Source: a bacterium (lineage in GTDB: Bacteria; Vulcanimicrobiota; Vulcanimicrobiia; Vulcanimicrobiales; Vulcanimicrobiaceae). From it: 58,896 bases of DNA. Both the position numbers and the translations under genes were made by a program. The notes under the pieces were generated by a model. The model saw only the letters and a program-made list of their open reading frames with translations, made no database searches and was not told where the DNA came from. The stretch covers positions 1 to 58,896 of the forward strand of contig JAGWSR010000082.1 in assembly GCA_028869385.1 (NCBI GenBank). Direction: 5' to 3'. Below are positions 16,530 through 25,143 of this stretch, piece by piece; positions within the stretch are counted from its first letter, which is position 1; every line of letters starts with the position of its first letter.

Positions 16530-16931
16530 TCAATCGGATCGTAGCATGTCGTCGGCGAGCGCGCGCGCTTTGGCTTTTACGAGATCGCGAATCTCGCGCA
16601 CGCGCTGCGGCGGCTGATCCTTCGGATCGGGTAAGCCCCAGTCGTCGTCGATGCGCGGCACGCCCCGCACGTCGCAGCCCATGGTGATGATGCGCTGCGC
16701 GCATGCGGCGAGTGCGGGATCGATCAGCTTGGGACGCGCGGCGGAGATGTCGATGCCGTCGTCGGCCATCGCCGCAACCACGCCCGCGTTCGGGAAATCG
16801 GCCACTTCGGTACCGGCGGACGCGACTTCGACGGCGTCGCCCGCGAAGTGCCGGAGATAGGCTTCGGCCATTTGGCTGCGCCCCGTGTTGTGGCGGCAGA
16901 CGAAGAGCACGAGCGGTTTAGGGGATGTCAT
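16530..16931 (-). CDS. arsC: Arsenate reductase, LMW-phosphatase type
   Basis: A 133-residue low-molecular-weight phosphotyrosine-phosphatase-fold protein. The P-loop VCRHNTGRSQMAEAYLRH carries the nucleophilic Cys and Arg. AGTEV, the Cys in TMGCDV (a likely partner of the redox disulfide) and DWGLPDPKDQP with the general-acid Asp complete the pattern. It reduces As(V) to As(III). The gene overlaps the aquaporin gene by 14 bases, which ties arsenate reduction to the channel. Confidence 0.92.
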   Translation of the reverse strand: MTSPKPLVLFVCRHNTGRSQMAEAYLRHFAGDAVEVASAGTEVADFPNAGVVAAMADDGIDISAARPKLIDPALAACAQRIITMGCDVRGVPRIDDDWGLPDPKDQPPQRVREIRDLVKAKARALADDMLRSD

Positions 16932-17610
16932 GGGCGATCTCCGTGGAGGGTGTCTCGAGCCAGCGGGCGAGCGAAGTTGCGGCGATCGCGCCGAGCAACT
17001 GCGCGACGATGAACGGCGCCACGTCGAGCGGCCGAATGCCGGCGAACGTATCGGTGAGCGAGCGCGCGATCGTGACCGCCGGATTCGCGAACGATGTCGA
17101 TGACGTGAACCAGTAGGCCGCGACGATGTACGCCGCGACCGCGAACGGTATGACGTTCGAGCGGAAGCGCGCGCAGCCCCAAATGACCAGCAGCAGACCG
17201 AACGTGGCGACGAACTCCGCGAGCCACTGCGCACCGCCCGTGCGGGCGTGATGCGACGGGAAGAAGAGCGGCAAGCCGAACATGGCGTCGGCGACGGCGA
17301 CGCCGACGAGCGCGCCGAGGAGCTGCGCGCCGATGTAGGCGGGGACGGCGCGCCATGCGAGCCTGCGGCGGACGGCGTCGGCCAGCGAAACGGCAGGATT
17401 GAAGTGCGCGCCGGAGATCGGCCCGAGTGCGGCGATCAGGCAGATCAGCGCCCCGCCGGTCGCGAGCGAGTTCGCGAGCAGGGCGATGGCCGTGTTGCCG
17501 CCCGCGAGGCGTTCGCCCATGATGCCCGAGCCGACGACCGTCGCCAGCAGAAACGCGGTGCCGAAGAACTCCGCCACGACCGCGCGGCGCAGCGCCTGCG
17601 GCGAGCTCAC
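16918..17610 (-). CDS. Aquaglyceroporin of the arsenic-linked type (AqpS-like)
   Basis: The chosen GTG at 17610 gives 230 residues with six membrane spans and both half-helix motifs: HFNPAVS and FANPAVTIARS. The second NPA is followed by Val, not Arg, so the usual arginine of the selectivity filter is missing, as reported for the arsenite channel AqpS of Sinorhizobium meliloti. In that system arsenite made by ArsC leaves through AqpS. The same arsR-aqpS-arsC order occurs here. The start overlaps the arsR stop by 4 bp. Confidence 0.9.
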   Translation of the reverse strand: MSSPQALRRAVVAEFFGTAFLLATVVGSGIMGERLAGGNTAIALLANSLATGGALICLIAALGPISGAHFNPAVSLADAVRRRLAWRAVPAYIGAQLLGALVGVAVADAMFGLPLFFPSHHARTGGAQWLAEFVATFGLLLVIWGCARFRSNVIPFAVAAYIVAAYWFTSSTSFANPAVTIARSLTDTFAGIRPLDVAPFIVAQLLGAIAATSLARWLETPSTEIAHDIP

Positions 17611-17933
17611 GCCGGGACCGCCGGGGCGAGTGCCGCGGCGACGGCGGCGGAGACGCGCTCGTGCGCGCCCGGCGCGAGCCGGTAGTACACCCATGTGCCG
17701 CGGCGCTCGCTCGCGACCAAGCCCGCGTCGCGCAGGAGCTTCAAGTGATGCGAGACCGTGGGCTGATTAAGCGGCAACGCGGCGGTGAAATCGCACACGC
17801 AAACTTCGTCGCGCGCACTCGCCAGGGTAGCGAGGATGCGCAGGCGGTGCGGATCGGCGACGGCTTTGAGGAGCTCGGCCGCGCCGCCGAACGCGTGGGG
17901 GGCGATCTCGGCCGGAGGACAGCATCGTTGCAT
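17607..17933 (-). CDS. arsR: ArsR-family arsenic-responsive repressor
   Basis: A 108-residue winged-helix protein. The ATG at 17933 gives MQRCCPPAEI, adding Cys4 and Cys5; the classic CVCD motif is at Cys45-Cys47, and the recognition helix is PTVSHHLKLLRDAGLV, ending with RRGTWVYYRL in the wing. As(III) binding at such cysteines releases DNA. It is the first gene of arsR-aqpS-arsC-VIT and presumably represses itself. A longer reading (MTAFNT) would put the operator inside the gene. Confidence 0.93.
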   Translation of the reverse strand: MQRCCPPAEIAPHAFGGAAELLKAVADPHRLRILATLASARDEVCVCDFTAALPLNQPTVSHHLKLLRDAGLVASERRGTWVYYRLAPGAHERVSAAVAAALAPAVPA

Positions 17934-17945
17934 TGACACACTTCG

Positions 17946-17975
17946 ATATTGCGGTACTGTATTGAATGCTGTCAA
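17946..17975 (-). promoter_or_regulatory. ars operon promoter
   Basis: On the minus strand the -35 TTGACA (17975-17970) is separated by 18 bases from the -10 CAATAT (17951-17946). The ATG follows 12 bases after the -10, so the leader is about 5 bases or less. Confidence 0.7.
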
Positions 17976-17979
17976 TACA
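17958..17979. promoter_or_regulatory. ArsR operator (inverted repeat)
   Basis: A perfect inverted repeat, TGTATTGA-N6-TCAATACA, covers the -35 and part of the spacer of the ars promoter. An outer repeat ATTGACA (17932-17938) with TGTCAAT (17970-17976) adds symmetry. TTGA/TCAA dyads are typical for ArsR. Confidence 0.7.
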
Positions 17980-18083
17980 GGAACCGCGGGACCGAGGGAT
18001 CAGTTTCTAGCACAGGTGGTAAGCGCACCATTTTGGAAGGCTGACCCAGGTTTTCAATTCTTTGCCGGAGGCATGTTGCTCTG

Positions 18084-19181
18084 ATGGCTTCTCTTTTTCG
18101 TCTGGCTCTCGTAGCCGTGCTCGTCGCCGCGACCGCCACCCCGGCGTTCGCCGATCAGGATCGCGGTCACGGCGCAATCTATTACTCGCCGTCGGGTCAC
18201 CGCATCGGCTATGCGCGCAGCCTGCCGAATGACGACATCGCCGACCACGTTGCCTCCGCGATGTGCCAGGGCGGTCAGCTCGACGCGGACACGCTCAATG
18301 CGTACAGCAACCACGAAGGCGGCGCCTCGGCGACCGGCAGCGGCCCCGACTTCAACACCGTGCTCACCGACTGCCGCAAGCTCGTGAAGTTCACGTCGAC
18401 GAAAGATCATCAGTGCGGCGGCTTCGGCTACTCCTACGATAACCGGTATTCGAAGGGCACGGCCGCCCGCGATCGCCGCGACGTGAACGACAAGCTCTCG
18501 AATTGGCCGCAGAAATTCGTCGTGTGCAACGACGACCGAGCGGTGAGCGGATTCGAACGCTTCATGGGCGCGTTGAGTTCGCTTGCGAACGATCTGAACA
18601 ACGCGACCGGCGGGAACAACGGCGGTAGCGGCCAGCCCGTCAGCCAAATCAGCTTTACGAATACGACGAATACGGCGGTGGGCTTCGGCTTGAAGTGTCC
18701 GTCGGAGGCGACGTACCACCAAATGCAGATTGCCGCCAACGCAACGCAATCGTACGACGCGTCGAGTTGGGGCGGTTCGTGCGGCACCTATAATGTCGAG
18801 ATCGTAACCAACGAAAACGACGGCTCGGTCACGAAGAACGATCGCACCGTCAATGCGGGCGGCCCGTACTCGTTCGTCTTCAACGGCGAAGCGGTTGACC
18901 TCGGGACCGCGCCTGCGCAGCCGCTGACCGTCATCAACGATACGCAGCAGCAGGTGTACTTCACGTTCAACTGCCCAGGCGCCGCGCCGGCGACGCTCAC
19001 CATCAATGCCGGCGGCTCCGTGCAACAGATGCTCGGGTGCTCGACGGGGGCGGAGCTCGATCTGAACACCGGCACGCAAACCAACTCGACGACGAAGATC
19101 TATAGCGTCGCGAACGGCCAGACGTGGCACATTCAGGTGGATCCGACGCTCCACGCATTCACGCTCGTCAAGACGCCGTGA
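18084..19181 (+). CDS. Secreted protein with duplicated C-terminal domain, unknown
   Basis: This 365-residue protein has a signal peptide (MASLFRLALVAVLVAATATPAFA). Residues about 25-160 form an N-terminal region with several Cys (DHQCGGFGYSYDN). Then two beta-sandwich-like units of about 80 residues repeat a shared plan: QISFTNTTNTAVGFGLKCPS...YNVEIV and PLTVINDTQQQVYFTFNCPG...TWHIQV, each with a Cys in the same place. This suggests an internal duplication. No family recognised. A three-codon frame, ATG TTG CTC TGA (18073-18084), with GGAGG before it overlaps the start as TGATG, so start may be coupled to it. Confidence 0.75.
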   Translation: MASLFRLALVAVLVAATATPAFADQDRGHGAIYYSPSGHRIGYARSLPNDDIADHVASAMCQGGQLDADTLNAYSNHEGGASATGSGPDFNTVLTDCRKLVKFTSTKDHQCGGFGYSYDNRYSKGTAARDRRDVNDKLSNWPQKFVVCNDDRAVSGFERFMGALSSLANDLNNATGGNNGGSGQPVSQISFTNTTNTAVGFGLKCPSEATYHQMQIAANATQSYDASSWGGSCGTYNVEIVTNENDGSVTKNDRTVNAGGPYSFVFNGEAVDLGTAPAQPLTVINDTQQQVYFTFNCPGAAPATLTINAGGSVQQMLGCSTGAELDLNTGTQTNSTTKIYSVANGQTWHIQVDPTLHAFTLVKTP

Positions 19182-19987
19182 ACCTCTACGCGATCCCGCC
19201 GTTCGCTCTGCTTGCGGCGGCGATCGTCCTTGCGCCGGTCATCGTCTGCGGCGGCCAGTGGTATCTCCACGGCCGCCTCGGGCTCCGGCGCTTCTTCGTC
19301 GATAATGACGTTGCCGGTTTCATCATCGCCGTCGTGGGCACGCTCTACGCCGTGCTGCTCGGCTTCATGACGGTCGAAGTGTGGGATCATTACGAAACCG
19401 CGCGCCTGCACGTGTGGGCGGAGAGCGCGAGCGTCGCCGACGTGTGGCACGACGCGGTCGGCCTTCCCGCGCAGCCGCGCGTTCGCGTGCGCGCCGATAT
19501 GCTCGCCTATGCCCACACGATGATCGACGAGGAGTGGCCCGCGATGCGCACGGGCGGCTTTAGCGTACGCGGCGACGAGTTGATCATGGACGTAGCCACC
19601 GCCGTCGGCCAATACGTCCCCAAAAATCTCGGTGAAAGCAACGCACAGGCGGCGATCATCGCCCGCGTGAACGAACTGCACGACGCGCGCGGGAGTCGGC
19701 TCGCGACCAACGCCGAAGGCATCTCGCGCTTTCAGTGGATCGTGCTCGTGATCGGCGCGCTCGTCGTGCTGATGTTCTGCTATACGTTCAGCGTGTCGAA
19801 CCTCGGCGCGCACTTGCTCATGACCGGCCTCGTGACGATTCTCATCGCCGCGATGTTCGTGCTGCTCTTCGAATTGCAGTATCCATTCCGCAGCAGTCTC
19901 GGCATCACGCCCGAGGCGTGGAGCGCGCTACTGACGCATATCGACGCGATGGACCGAATGCCCGGTCCGATGTCGTCGATGCACTAA
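19178..19987 (+). CDS. DUF4239 membrane protein
   Basis: A 269-residue protein starting at GTG 19178, which overlaps the preceding stop by 4 bp. Two membrane spans lie near the N-terminus (PPFALLAAAIVLAPVIV; FIIAVVGTLYAVLLGF) and two near the C-terminus, with a helical cytoplasmic section between that includes VWDHYETARLHVWAES. This bestrophin-like DUF4239 layout is common and its role is unknown. A longer reading (MAHSGG) exists but overlaps 58 bases of the upstream gene. Confidence 0.8.
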   Translation: MNLYAIPPFALLAAAIVLAPVIVCGGQWYLHGRLGLRRFFVDNDVAGFIIAVVGTLYAVLLGFMTVEVWDHYETARLHVWAESASVADVWHDAVGLPAQPRVRVRADMLAYAHTMIDEEWPAMRTGGFSVRGDELIMDVATAVGQYVPKNLGESNAQAAIIARVNELHDARGSRLATNAEGISRFQWIVLVIGALVVLMFCYTFSVSNLGAHLLMTGLVTILIAAMFVLLFELQYPFRSSLGITPEAWSALLTHIDAMDRMPGPMSSMH

Positions 19988-20496
19988 TACGGAATCTTCG
20001 CGAGGCAACTGCGCTCGGCATTCGTGAGCTTCGTATAATGCGCCGACTCCGCGCGATCGCGCTTGAGTTCGTGCGCGACCGAGGTTCCCCGATCGTCGAG
20101 TGCGTCGGCAATGCGCCAGCCGTCCTTGCCGCGCTGCATGACGAGCGTTGCGGTACTCGGCTCGTTCTTCCAGAGCTTCAAGTGCATCGTGACCCGCGCT
20201 TCATGTTCGTGCATCGTGGTCGCGCCGACCGCGTACGCCGTGATGCCGACCTGCCCGCCGCCGAAGGGATCGTAGTCGAGAATCGCGCTGTGCGTGCACG
20301 CCTGCGCGGCATCGACCCACGCAAACCCGTTCGCGAGTTCGGGCGTCAGGAAGCTGCGCATCGCAGTCGACCCGTCGAAGACGTTGTGGTGAAGGTGCCA
20401 CGCGTAGAACGTGCGGGCGGTCGACGCGGGCGTCGAACGATCCGCGACCGGCGGCGCGGCGGCCATCGTAGCCGCGAGAACGATTGCTGCAATCAT
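19984..20496 (-). CDS. Secreted DUF3828-like protein
   Basis: A 170-residue protein with a signal peptide (MIAAIVLAATMAAAPP). The body has TFYAWHLHHNV, LTPELANGFAWVDAA, and GKDGWRIADA, a fold similar to the DUF3828 or NTF2-like secreted proteins. The identity is only suggestive. It is convergent with the DUF4239 gene and overlaps it by 4 bases. It lies upstream of, but on the same strand as, nothing obvious, since the hydrogenase operon ends at 20559. Confidence 0.6.
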   Translation of the reverse strand: MIAAIVLAATMAAAPPVADRSTPASTARTFYAWHLHHNVFDGSTAMRSFLTPELANGFAWVDAAQACTHSAILDYDPFGGGQVGITAYAVGATTMHEHEARVTMHLKLWKNEPSTATLVMQRGKDGWRIADALDDRGTSVAHELKRDRAESAHYTKLTNAERSCLAKIPY

Positions 20497-20558
20497 GTGC
20501 GCGTACTTCTCGTAGCCCGCAAAATCTCATCCGCGTTATGACGTCGCCCGGCGCGACG

Positions 20559-20978
20559 TCAATCGAGCCTGCGGTTGAGGCGCTCCGCCGCCTCGCGAAG
20601 GCCCGCCTTGATCTGATCCGGCGTTGGCGGGCAGCCGCGCACGACGACCTCCGCGCCGAGTTCGGCTCCCGCGCCGTCGCCCGCGGTGCCGACGCCGCAC
20701 CACGGTCCAACGCCCGCCGCACAGTCGCCGATCGCGATGACGACACGCGGATGTGGCACCGCATCGAGCGCCGCGCGCGCGGGCGCGCGCATGGCGTCGC
20801 TCATCGGTCCCGCGACGGTCACGACGTCGGCGTGACGCGGAGACGCGACGAGTTCGAATCCCTCTGCCGTGATGTCGTAGTCGGGCCCGGCGAGTGCGTT
20901 CAGTTCGTGCTCGCAGCCGTTGCAACTACCGCAGACGAGATGGCGTATGGCGAGCGACCGTGAGAAGACGTGCTTCAT
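20559..20978 (-). CDS. hyfI: Group 4 [NiFe]-hydrogenase-like small subunit (HyfI/EchC type)
   Basis: A 139-residue subunit of the complex-I-like family with a proximal [4Fe-4S] site. The cysteines are in VCGSCNGCEHEL (16, 19, 22), IGDCAAG (86) and RGCPPTP (116), the pattern of hydrogenase-type NuoB relatives rather than NuoB itself, which has adjacent CC. The ATG at 20978 lies 1 base after the large-subunit stop. It is the last gene of the six-gene operon. It lacks an attached ferredoxin domain. Confidence 0.85.
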   Translation of the reverse strand: MKHVFSRSLAIRHLVCGSCNGCEHELNALAGPDYDITAEGFELVASPRHADVVTVAGPMSDAMRAPARAALDAVPHPRVVIAIGDCAAGVGPWCGVGTAGDGAGAELGAEVVVRGCPPTPDQIKAGLREAAERLNRRLD

Positions 20979-20979
20979 C

Positions 20980-22383
20980 TCAGCGATCCGCGCACGCATA
21001 GCACAGGTTGAAGCTCTTGTTCACGAGTGGAAAATCCGGAACGATGTCGTTGCGCATCGCGCGCGCCACGAGGGGCCAATTGCGGTACGACGCCGAGATA
21101 GCGTGCATGCGCGTGATCGTTCCGCGCGCATCGGTGGCGAGCGAGATCGTCTCCGCGCCGCGGGGACCCTCCGTCGCGGCGCTCCAGCGGCCGCCTCGAA
21201 TCGAGAGTTCGACGGGCGCGGCCTGCCGAGTGGTGCCGAGTTCCGCGAGCGCACGATCGGCGAGCTCGAGCGATGCGCCGATCTCCCGAACTTTCACGCG
21301 GCATCGCGCGAGAACGTCGCCTCGTGCTTCCAGCGAGAGGCTCGGAGCGAGATGCGCGTAGGCGCCGTATGGCGCGTCAACGCGCACGTCGGCGGACTCG
21401 CCCGACGCGCGCGCGGCGGGTCCGACGCCGCCCAACGCCCGTGCCGACTCGCGCGGAACGATGCCCGCGCCGGTGAAGCGCGAGACGAGCGAGCGCGTAT
21501 CGAAGAGCATGCTTTCGTAGCGCGCGATCTCCTCGCGCATCTCACGTAGGGCCGCGCGCAAGCTCGGCGGGTCGCCGACGACATCGGCGCGCACGCCGCC
21601 GGGCTGAATCGCGTCGAGCATGAATCGATGTCTCGCGTGGTCCGCGCAGACGCGCATCACGCGCTCTTTCAGTCGAAGACCCTCGACCTGCGCGCGTCCG
21701 TAGCCGGCGCCCGCCGAAGCCGACGCGAGGTCGAAGAGATGATTGTAGATGCGTTCGAGTTCGGCGAGCACGAGGCGCGCGAGGTCGGCTCGTTCGTCGC
21801 AGGTGTACTCGGCGAGCGCTTCGACGCAGCGGGCGTACGCCGTCGCTCGCGAGACGGTGCATGCCGCGCAGATCCGGGCGACGAGGGCGGCTGCATCCAC
21901 GACGTGCCTGCCCTCGAGCGCGCGTTCGACGCCGCGTCGGCTATAGGAGAGTTGCGCGTCCAGGTGCTGCACGCTTTCGCCCGTGGTCGAGAGCGTGAAG
22001 CGTCCGGGTTCGATGATGCCCGCGTGCACCGGCCCGACCACGACGAGCGTCACGCCGCGTCCGCCCGCGGTGCGCGCCTCGGGGATTCGCCCGTGTTCGA
22101 TCGCGAGCGGACGGTCGTCGGGATGATCGCTGAAGCGGATGCCCCGCTCGTCGCGCATCTCGCGCTCGTCCCAATCGTAGAGCGGCATCTCCGGCGTGCA
22201 CGACGCGACCATCTCGCCGTCGCGCACCGGCGCGCGTAGCACGAGTATGCCGTCGCGCGTGAGAAACAGGTAGTGCACGACGTTCTCGCTCGCGTAGGCT
22301 CCCAGCGGGACCGCGCGCGCGCGAGCGTCACGCACCTCGGCTCGCAGGGCGGCGAGCGAGACGTCGCGCTCGATATAGGTCAT
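20980..22383 (-). CDS. hyfG: Group 4 [NiFe]-hydrogenase-like large subunit fused to a NuoC-like domain (HyfG/HycE type)
   Basis: Residues about 1-110 resemble the NuoC-like N-terminal domain of HyfG (VVHYLFLTRDG, MPLYDWDEREMRDERGI), then the NuoD-like catalytic domain (GPVHAGIIEPGRF). Both NiFe-ligand pairs are kept: Cys172-Ala-Ala-Cys175 in RICAACTVS and Cys461-Tyr-Ala-Cys464 in NLCYACADR. The second deviates from the usual DPCxxC. The protein ends three residues after the last Cys, so there is no C-terminal extension for a maturation protease to remove. This length matches complexes such as CooH. The 467-residue gene overlaps hyfF by 4 bp. Confidence 0.88.
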   Translation of the reverse strand: MTYIERDVSLAALRAEVRDARARAVPLGAYASENVVHYLFLTRDGILVLRAPVRDGEMVASCTPEMPLYDWDEREMRDERGIRFSDHPDDRPLAIEHGRIPEARTAGGRGVTLVVVGPVHAGIIEPGRFTLSTTGESVQHLDAQLSYSRRGVERALEGRHVVDAAALVARICAACTVSRATAYARCVEALAEYTCDERADLARLVLAELERIYNHLFDLASASAGAGYGRAQVEGLRLKERVMRVCADHARHRFMLDAIQPGGVRADVVGDPPSLRAALREMREEIARYESMLFDTRSLVSRFTGAGIVPRESARALGGVGPAARASGESADVRVDAPYGAYAHLAPSLSLEARGDVLARCRVKVREIGASLELADRALAELGTTRQAAPVELSIRGGRWSAATEGPRGAETISLATDARGTITRMHAISASYRNWPLVARAMRNDIVPDFPLVNKSFNLCYACADR

Positions 22384-23714
22384 GGGCGGAGCACTCCGAG
22401 AAACGGAAACGCGATCGCGGCGAGCGCGGCTGCGGTGGCGAACAGCGTCGCGGCGAACGCGAGACGCGGCGTACGACGCGCCGGAGCGTGCGGCGCGCCG
22501 TCGGTGCGCGCAGCGATCGCAAATCGTGCGAGCGCGGCGAAGCCGAGCGCGAGACTCACCAGAACGATCGCGAGCGGTACCCACTCACGTGCCTGCACGG
22601 CGGCGACGATCACCAAGACTTCCGAAACGAACGTGGCAAACGGCGGCAAGCCGCCCAGGGCGATGAACGGCGCCCATTCGAGTACGCTCGTCGTTCGTTT
22701 GTGCTGCGAGCATCCGACCGCGAGGAACGCCGAAGACTTTGCGAAGGCGTGCGCGATCGCGTGAAAGATCGCGGCAAAGAGCCCGAGCGGCGTCGCGATG
22801 CCGAGCGCGATCGCGACGAGTCCGCTGTGCTCGATCGTCGAGTACGAGAGTAAGCGCTTGGGATCGCGCTGCGCGAGCATGAGCGTCGTCGCGAGGAGCA
22901 TGGAGAGCGAACCGCTGGTGAGGAGCGTCAGATTGAAGAGTCCGCCCGCGTCGCCGCCCGCGAGCGCCTGCACGCGCACGATCGCGTAGAGCGCGCAGGT
23001 GACGAGCAGGCCGGAGAGCGCAGCGCTTACCGGTGCGGGCGCTTTCGAATGGGCGTCGGGCAGCCACGCGTGCATCGGCACGAGGCCGGCCTTCACGGCG
23101 AAGCCGAGCAGCATCAAGAGCAGCGCGATGCGCAGCAGATCGGGTTGCAGGCTCCCCAAGTGCTGCGCGAGCACGTGCCAGGCGAGCGCATCTGCGGGCG
23201 CGATGCCCGCCGCCGTTGCCGCGCGCGCGAGCAGCAGCATACCGACGAGCGCCGTCGCGATGCCGAAGCTGCAGAGGATGAGATATTTCCATGCCGCTTC
23301 GAGCGCGGTCTTTCCGCCGCTGAAGCCTACGAGGAAGGTCGTCGCGAGCGTCGTCGCCGAGATGCCGAGCCAGAGGCCGGTGAACGTCGTCGCCGCGACG
23401 GTTTCGAGGAGACTGCTCCAAAAGAGTCCGAAGAGCAAGAAATAGGCGGGTTTGCTCGCCCAGCGAACTTCGGGTGCTTCGATCGTCGGAAAGATGCTCG
23501 TGGCATAGATCACCGCGAGCGCGCCGACGAGACTCACCACACCCACGAAGAGCGCGGAGATGCGATCGAACTGCGGCATCGCGGCGAACGCGAAGGCCGC
23601 GGCGGCGAGCGCGAACGCGATTCGCAGCGCACGCCGGAGCGCTCGCTGCGGGAAGAGGCTTGCGACGGCGGCGCCGAGCGTCGGCAGCGCGATGGCCCAT
23701 GCAATCACGTTCAT
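22380..23714 (-). CDS. hyfF: Hydrogenase-4 membrane subunit F (NuoL/M/N-like)
   Basis: A 444-residue proton-antiporter-like subunit with about 13 spans. Conserved features are AVKAGLVPMHAWLPDAHSKAPAPVSA, the half-channel Lys/His helices, and KRLLSYSTIEHSG. These are the signature of Hyf/Hyc and NuoN-type subunits. It sits in the membrane arm and is expected to move ions as electrons reach the catalytic part. ATG at 23714 overlaps the hyfE stop by 4 bp. The long upstream open stretch in this frame is not real coding sequence, since it lies on the hyfE gene. Confidence 0.9.
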   Translation of the reverse strand: MNVIAWAIALPTLGAAVASLFPQRALRRALRIAFALAAAAFAFAAMPQFDRISALFVGVVSLVGALAVIYATSIFPTIEAPEVRWASKPAYFLLFGLFWSSLLETVAATTFTGLWLGISATTLATTFLVGFSGGKTALEAAWKYLILCSFGIATALVGMLLLARAATAAGIAPADALAWHVLAQHLGSLQPDLLRIALLLMLLGFAVKAGLVPMHAWLPDAHSKAPAPVSAALSGLLVTCALYAIVRVQALAGGDAGGLFNLTLLTSGSLSMLLATTLMLAQRDPKRLLSYSTIEHSGLVAIALGIATPLGLFAAIFHAIAHAFAKSSAFLAVGCSQHKRTTSVLEWAPFIALGGLPPFATFVSEVLVIVAAVQAREWVPLAIVLVSLALGFAALARFAIAARTDGAPHAPARRTPRLAFAATLFATAAALAAIAFPFLGVLRP

Positions 23715-24316
23715 CCGCGCAGCCTCCGCATCGAGCGGATGTCGAGTGCCGGATCGTGCACGATGACCGCGCGCGCGATCGCGAAAGCGACGAACGTGGC
23801 GAGGATGACGTCGAATGCGTCGCCGAGTTCGACCGCAATCGGCAGTTGGGGCGCGAACGTGGCGCTCGCGAGGCCGATCGCGCTTCCGAGCGCGAGCAAT
23901 CCCAGGGCGTGCGCGAGCAGGCTGCGGTTCGCGATGACGACGACGATGCTCGCGAGGACCGCCGTAAAGACGGCCGCGGCATGCGGGACGTGAGCGAACG
24001 CGCTCATCATCGAGGCGGCGTGCGCGGCGACGAGCACGACGGCGGCCGCGAAGACCCGCCACGCGAAGCCGAACGACGGCGCGAGATCGGCGCGCGCACC
24101 ATAGCGTCGGACGAGCGTGAGGAGCATCGCGGGGCCCGCGATGAGCTTGAGCACCGCGATCAGCGCAAAGAACGCGAGGTCGGTCGTGCTCGACATGTGC
24201 GGCCAGGTCGTCCACAGTGCCGCGGCGCTGAGCACCACGTAGGCTACCGTCGCGCGGCGCACATCGACTTCGAGCATCACGCCGAGCGCCCCAATTGCGA
24301 GGACGACGCCTACCAT
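23711..24316 (-). CDS. hyfE: Hydrogenase-4 subunit E (NuoK-like)
   Basis: A 201-residue membrane protein, ATG at 24316. Five to six spans and the sequence TDLAFFALIAVLKLIAGPAMLL, then LLAHALGLLALGSAIGLAS, match HyfE. It overlaps the hyfC stop by 7 bases. HyfE is the small proton-pathway component of hydrogenase 4 that joins the large antiporter subunits. Confidence 0.8.
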   Translation of the reverse strand: MVGVVLAIGALGVMLEVDVRRATVAYVVLSAAALWTTWPHMSSTTDLAFFALIAVLKLIAGPAMLLTLVRRYGARADLAPSFGFAWRVFAAAVVLVAAHAASMMSAFAHVPHAAAVFTAVLASIVVVIANRSLLAHALGLLALGSAIGLASATFAPQLPIAVELGDAFDVILATFVAFAIARAVIVHDPALDIRSMRRLRG

Positions 24317-25143
24317 AGGTTGACTCCGGTGAGACGCACGGCGATGCCGAAGAACGCGAGCAGCGTTGCGAGCGCGAAGAGCGACGGAACTTCGAAGAGG
24401 CGGAGCTTCGCGAAGGTGCGTTCGACGATCGCGGTCGCGAGCACCAGCGCGCAGAACCACGCGAACGTCGAGCCGCCGCTTCCGGGAAGGAGCATGGCCG
24501 CGAGCACGAGGAGCGCTGCTTGCCGCACCGCCGCCGCGTACTGCACGAGCGCGAGATGCCGTCCCGAGTATTCGAGCGCGAGACCCTCGTGGATCATCGT
24601 GAGCTCGTAGTGGGTCTCTTGGTTGTCAATCGGGATGCGCGCCATCTCGGAGAGGTTCACGATGAAGATCGCGGCGGCCGTGAAGAGTGCGCCGAGCGAC
24701 GTCGCGCCGGGGAGCACCGTCGAAACGAGTGCGAGCACGAGCGGCGCTTCGCCCAGTGCGGCGAACGTGGCCTCGCGGCTCGCCGCCATGCCTTCGAACG
24801 ACGAGCGTGCGTCGAGCGCGGCGAGGACGAGCGCGAAGCGTCCGAAGGCGAGGACGAGGGCGATCGCGATTGCGTCGAGCGGCGCGCGCGAACCGATCGT
24901 CGGCACGAGGTACGCCAACACCAACGCCGACCCCGCGTAGAGTCCCGGCGCCGCGAGAAAGACGAGCGAAACCTCGTGCGGCAGCACGATGCCCTTGCGA
25001 GCGAGTTTGCGCAGATCGCGGTAGGGCTGGAGCGGCGACGGACCCGGGCGCCCTTGCAGGCGCGCGCGCAGCGACTTGATGACGCCCTGCAACAGCGGCG
25101 CGACGGCGAGGAGCACGGCGATCTGCGCGAGGTGAGCGATCAT
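24310..25143 (-). CDS. hyfC: Hydrogenase-4 subunit C (NuoH-like)
   Basis: A 277-residue, eight-span protein. The family signature is plain: RLQGRPGPSPLQPYRDLRKL near the N-terminus, and ARIPIDNQETHYELTMIHEGLALEYSG, typical of HyfC, HycD and NuoH. This subunit connects the hydrophilic catalytic arm to the membrane arm. ATG at 25143 overlaps the hyfB stop by 4 bases. Confidence 0.92.
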   Translation of the reverse strand: MIAHLAQIAVLLAVAPLLQGVIKSLRARLQGRPGPSPLQPYRDLRKLARKGIVLPHEVSLVFLAAPGLYAGSALVLAYLVPTIGSRAPLDAIAIALVLAFGRFALVLAALDARSSFEGMAASREATFAALGEAPLVLALVSTVLPGATSLGALFTAAAIFIVNLSEMARIPIDNQETHYELTMIHEGLALEYSGRHLALVQYAAAVRQAALLVLAAMLLPGSGGSTFAWFCALVLATAIVERTFAKLRLFEVPSLFALATLLAFFGIAVRLTGVNLW

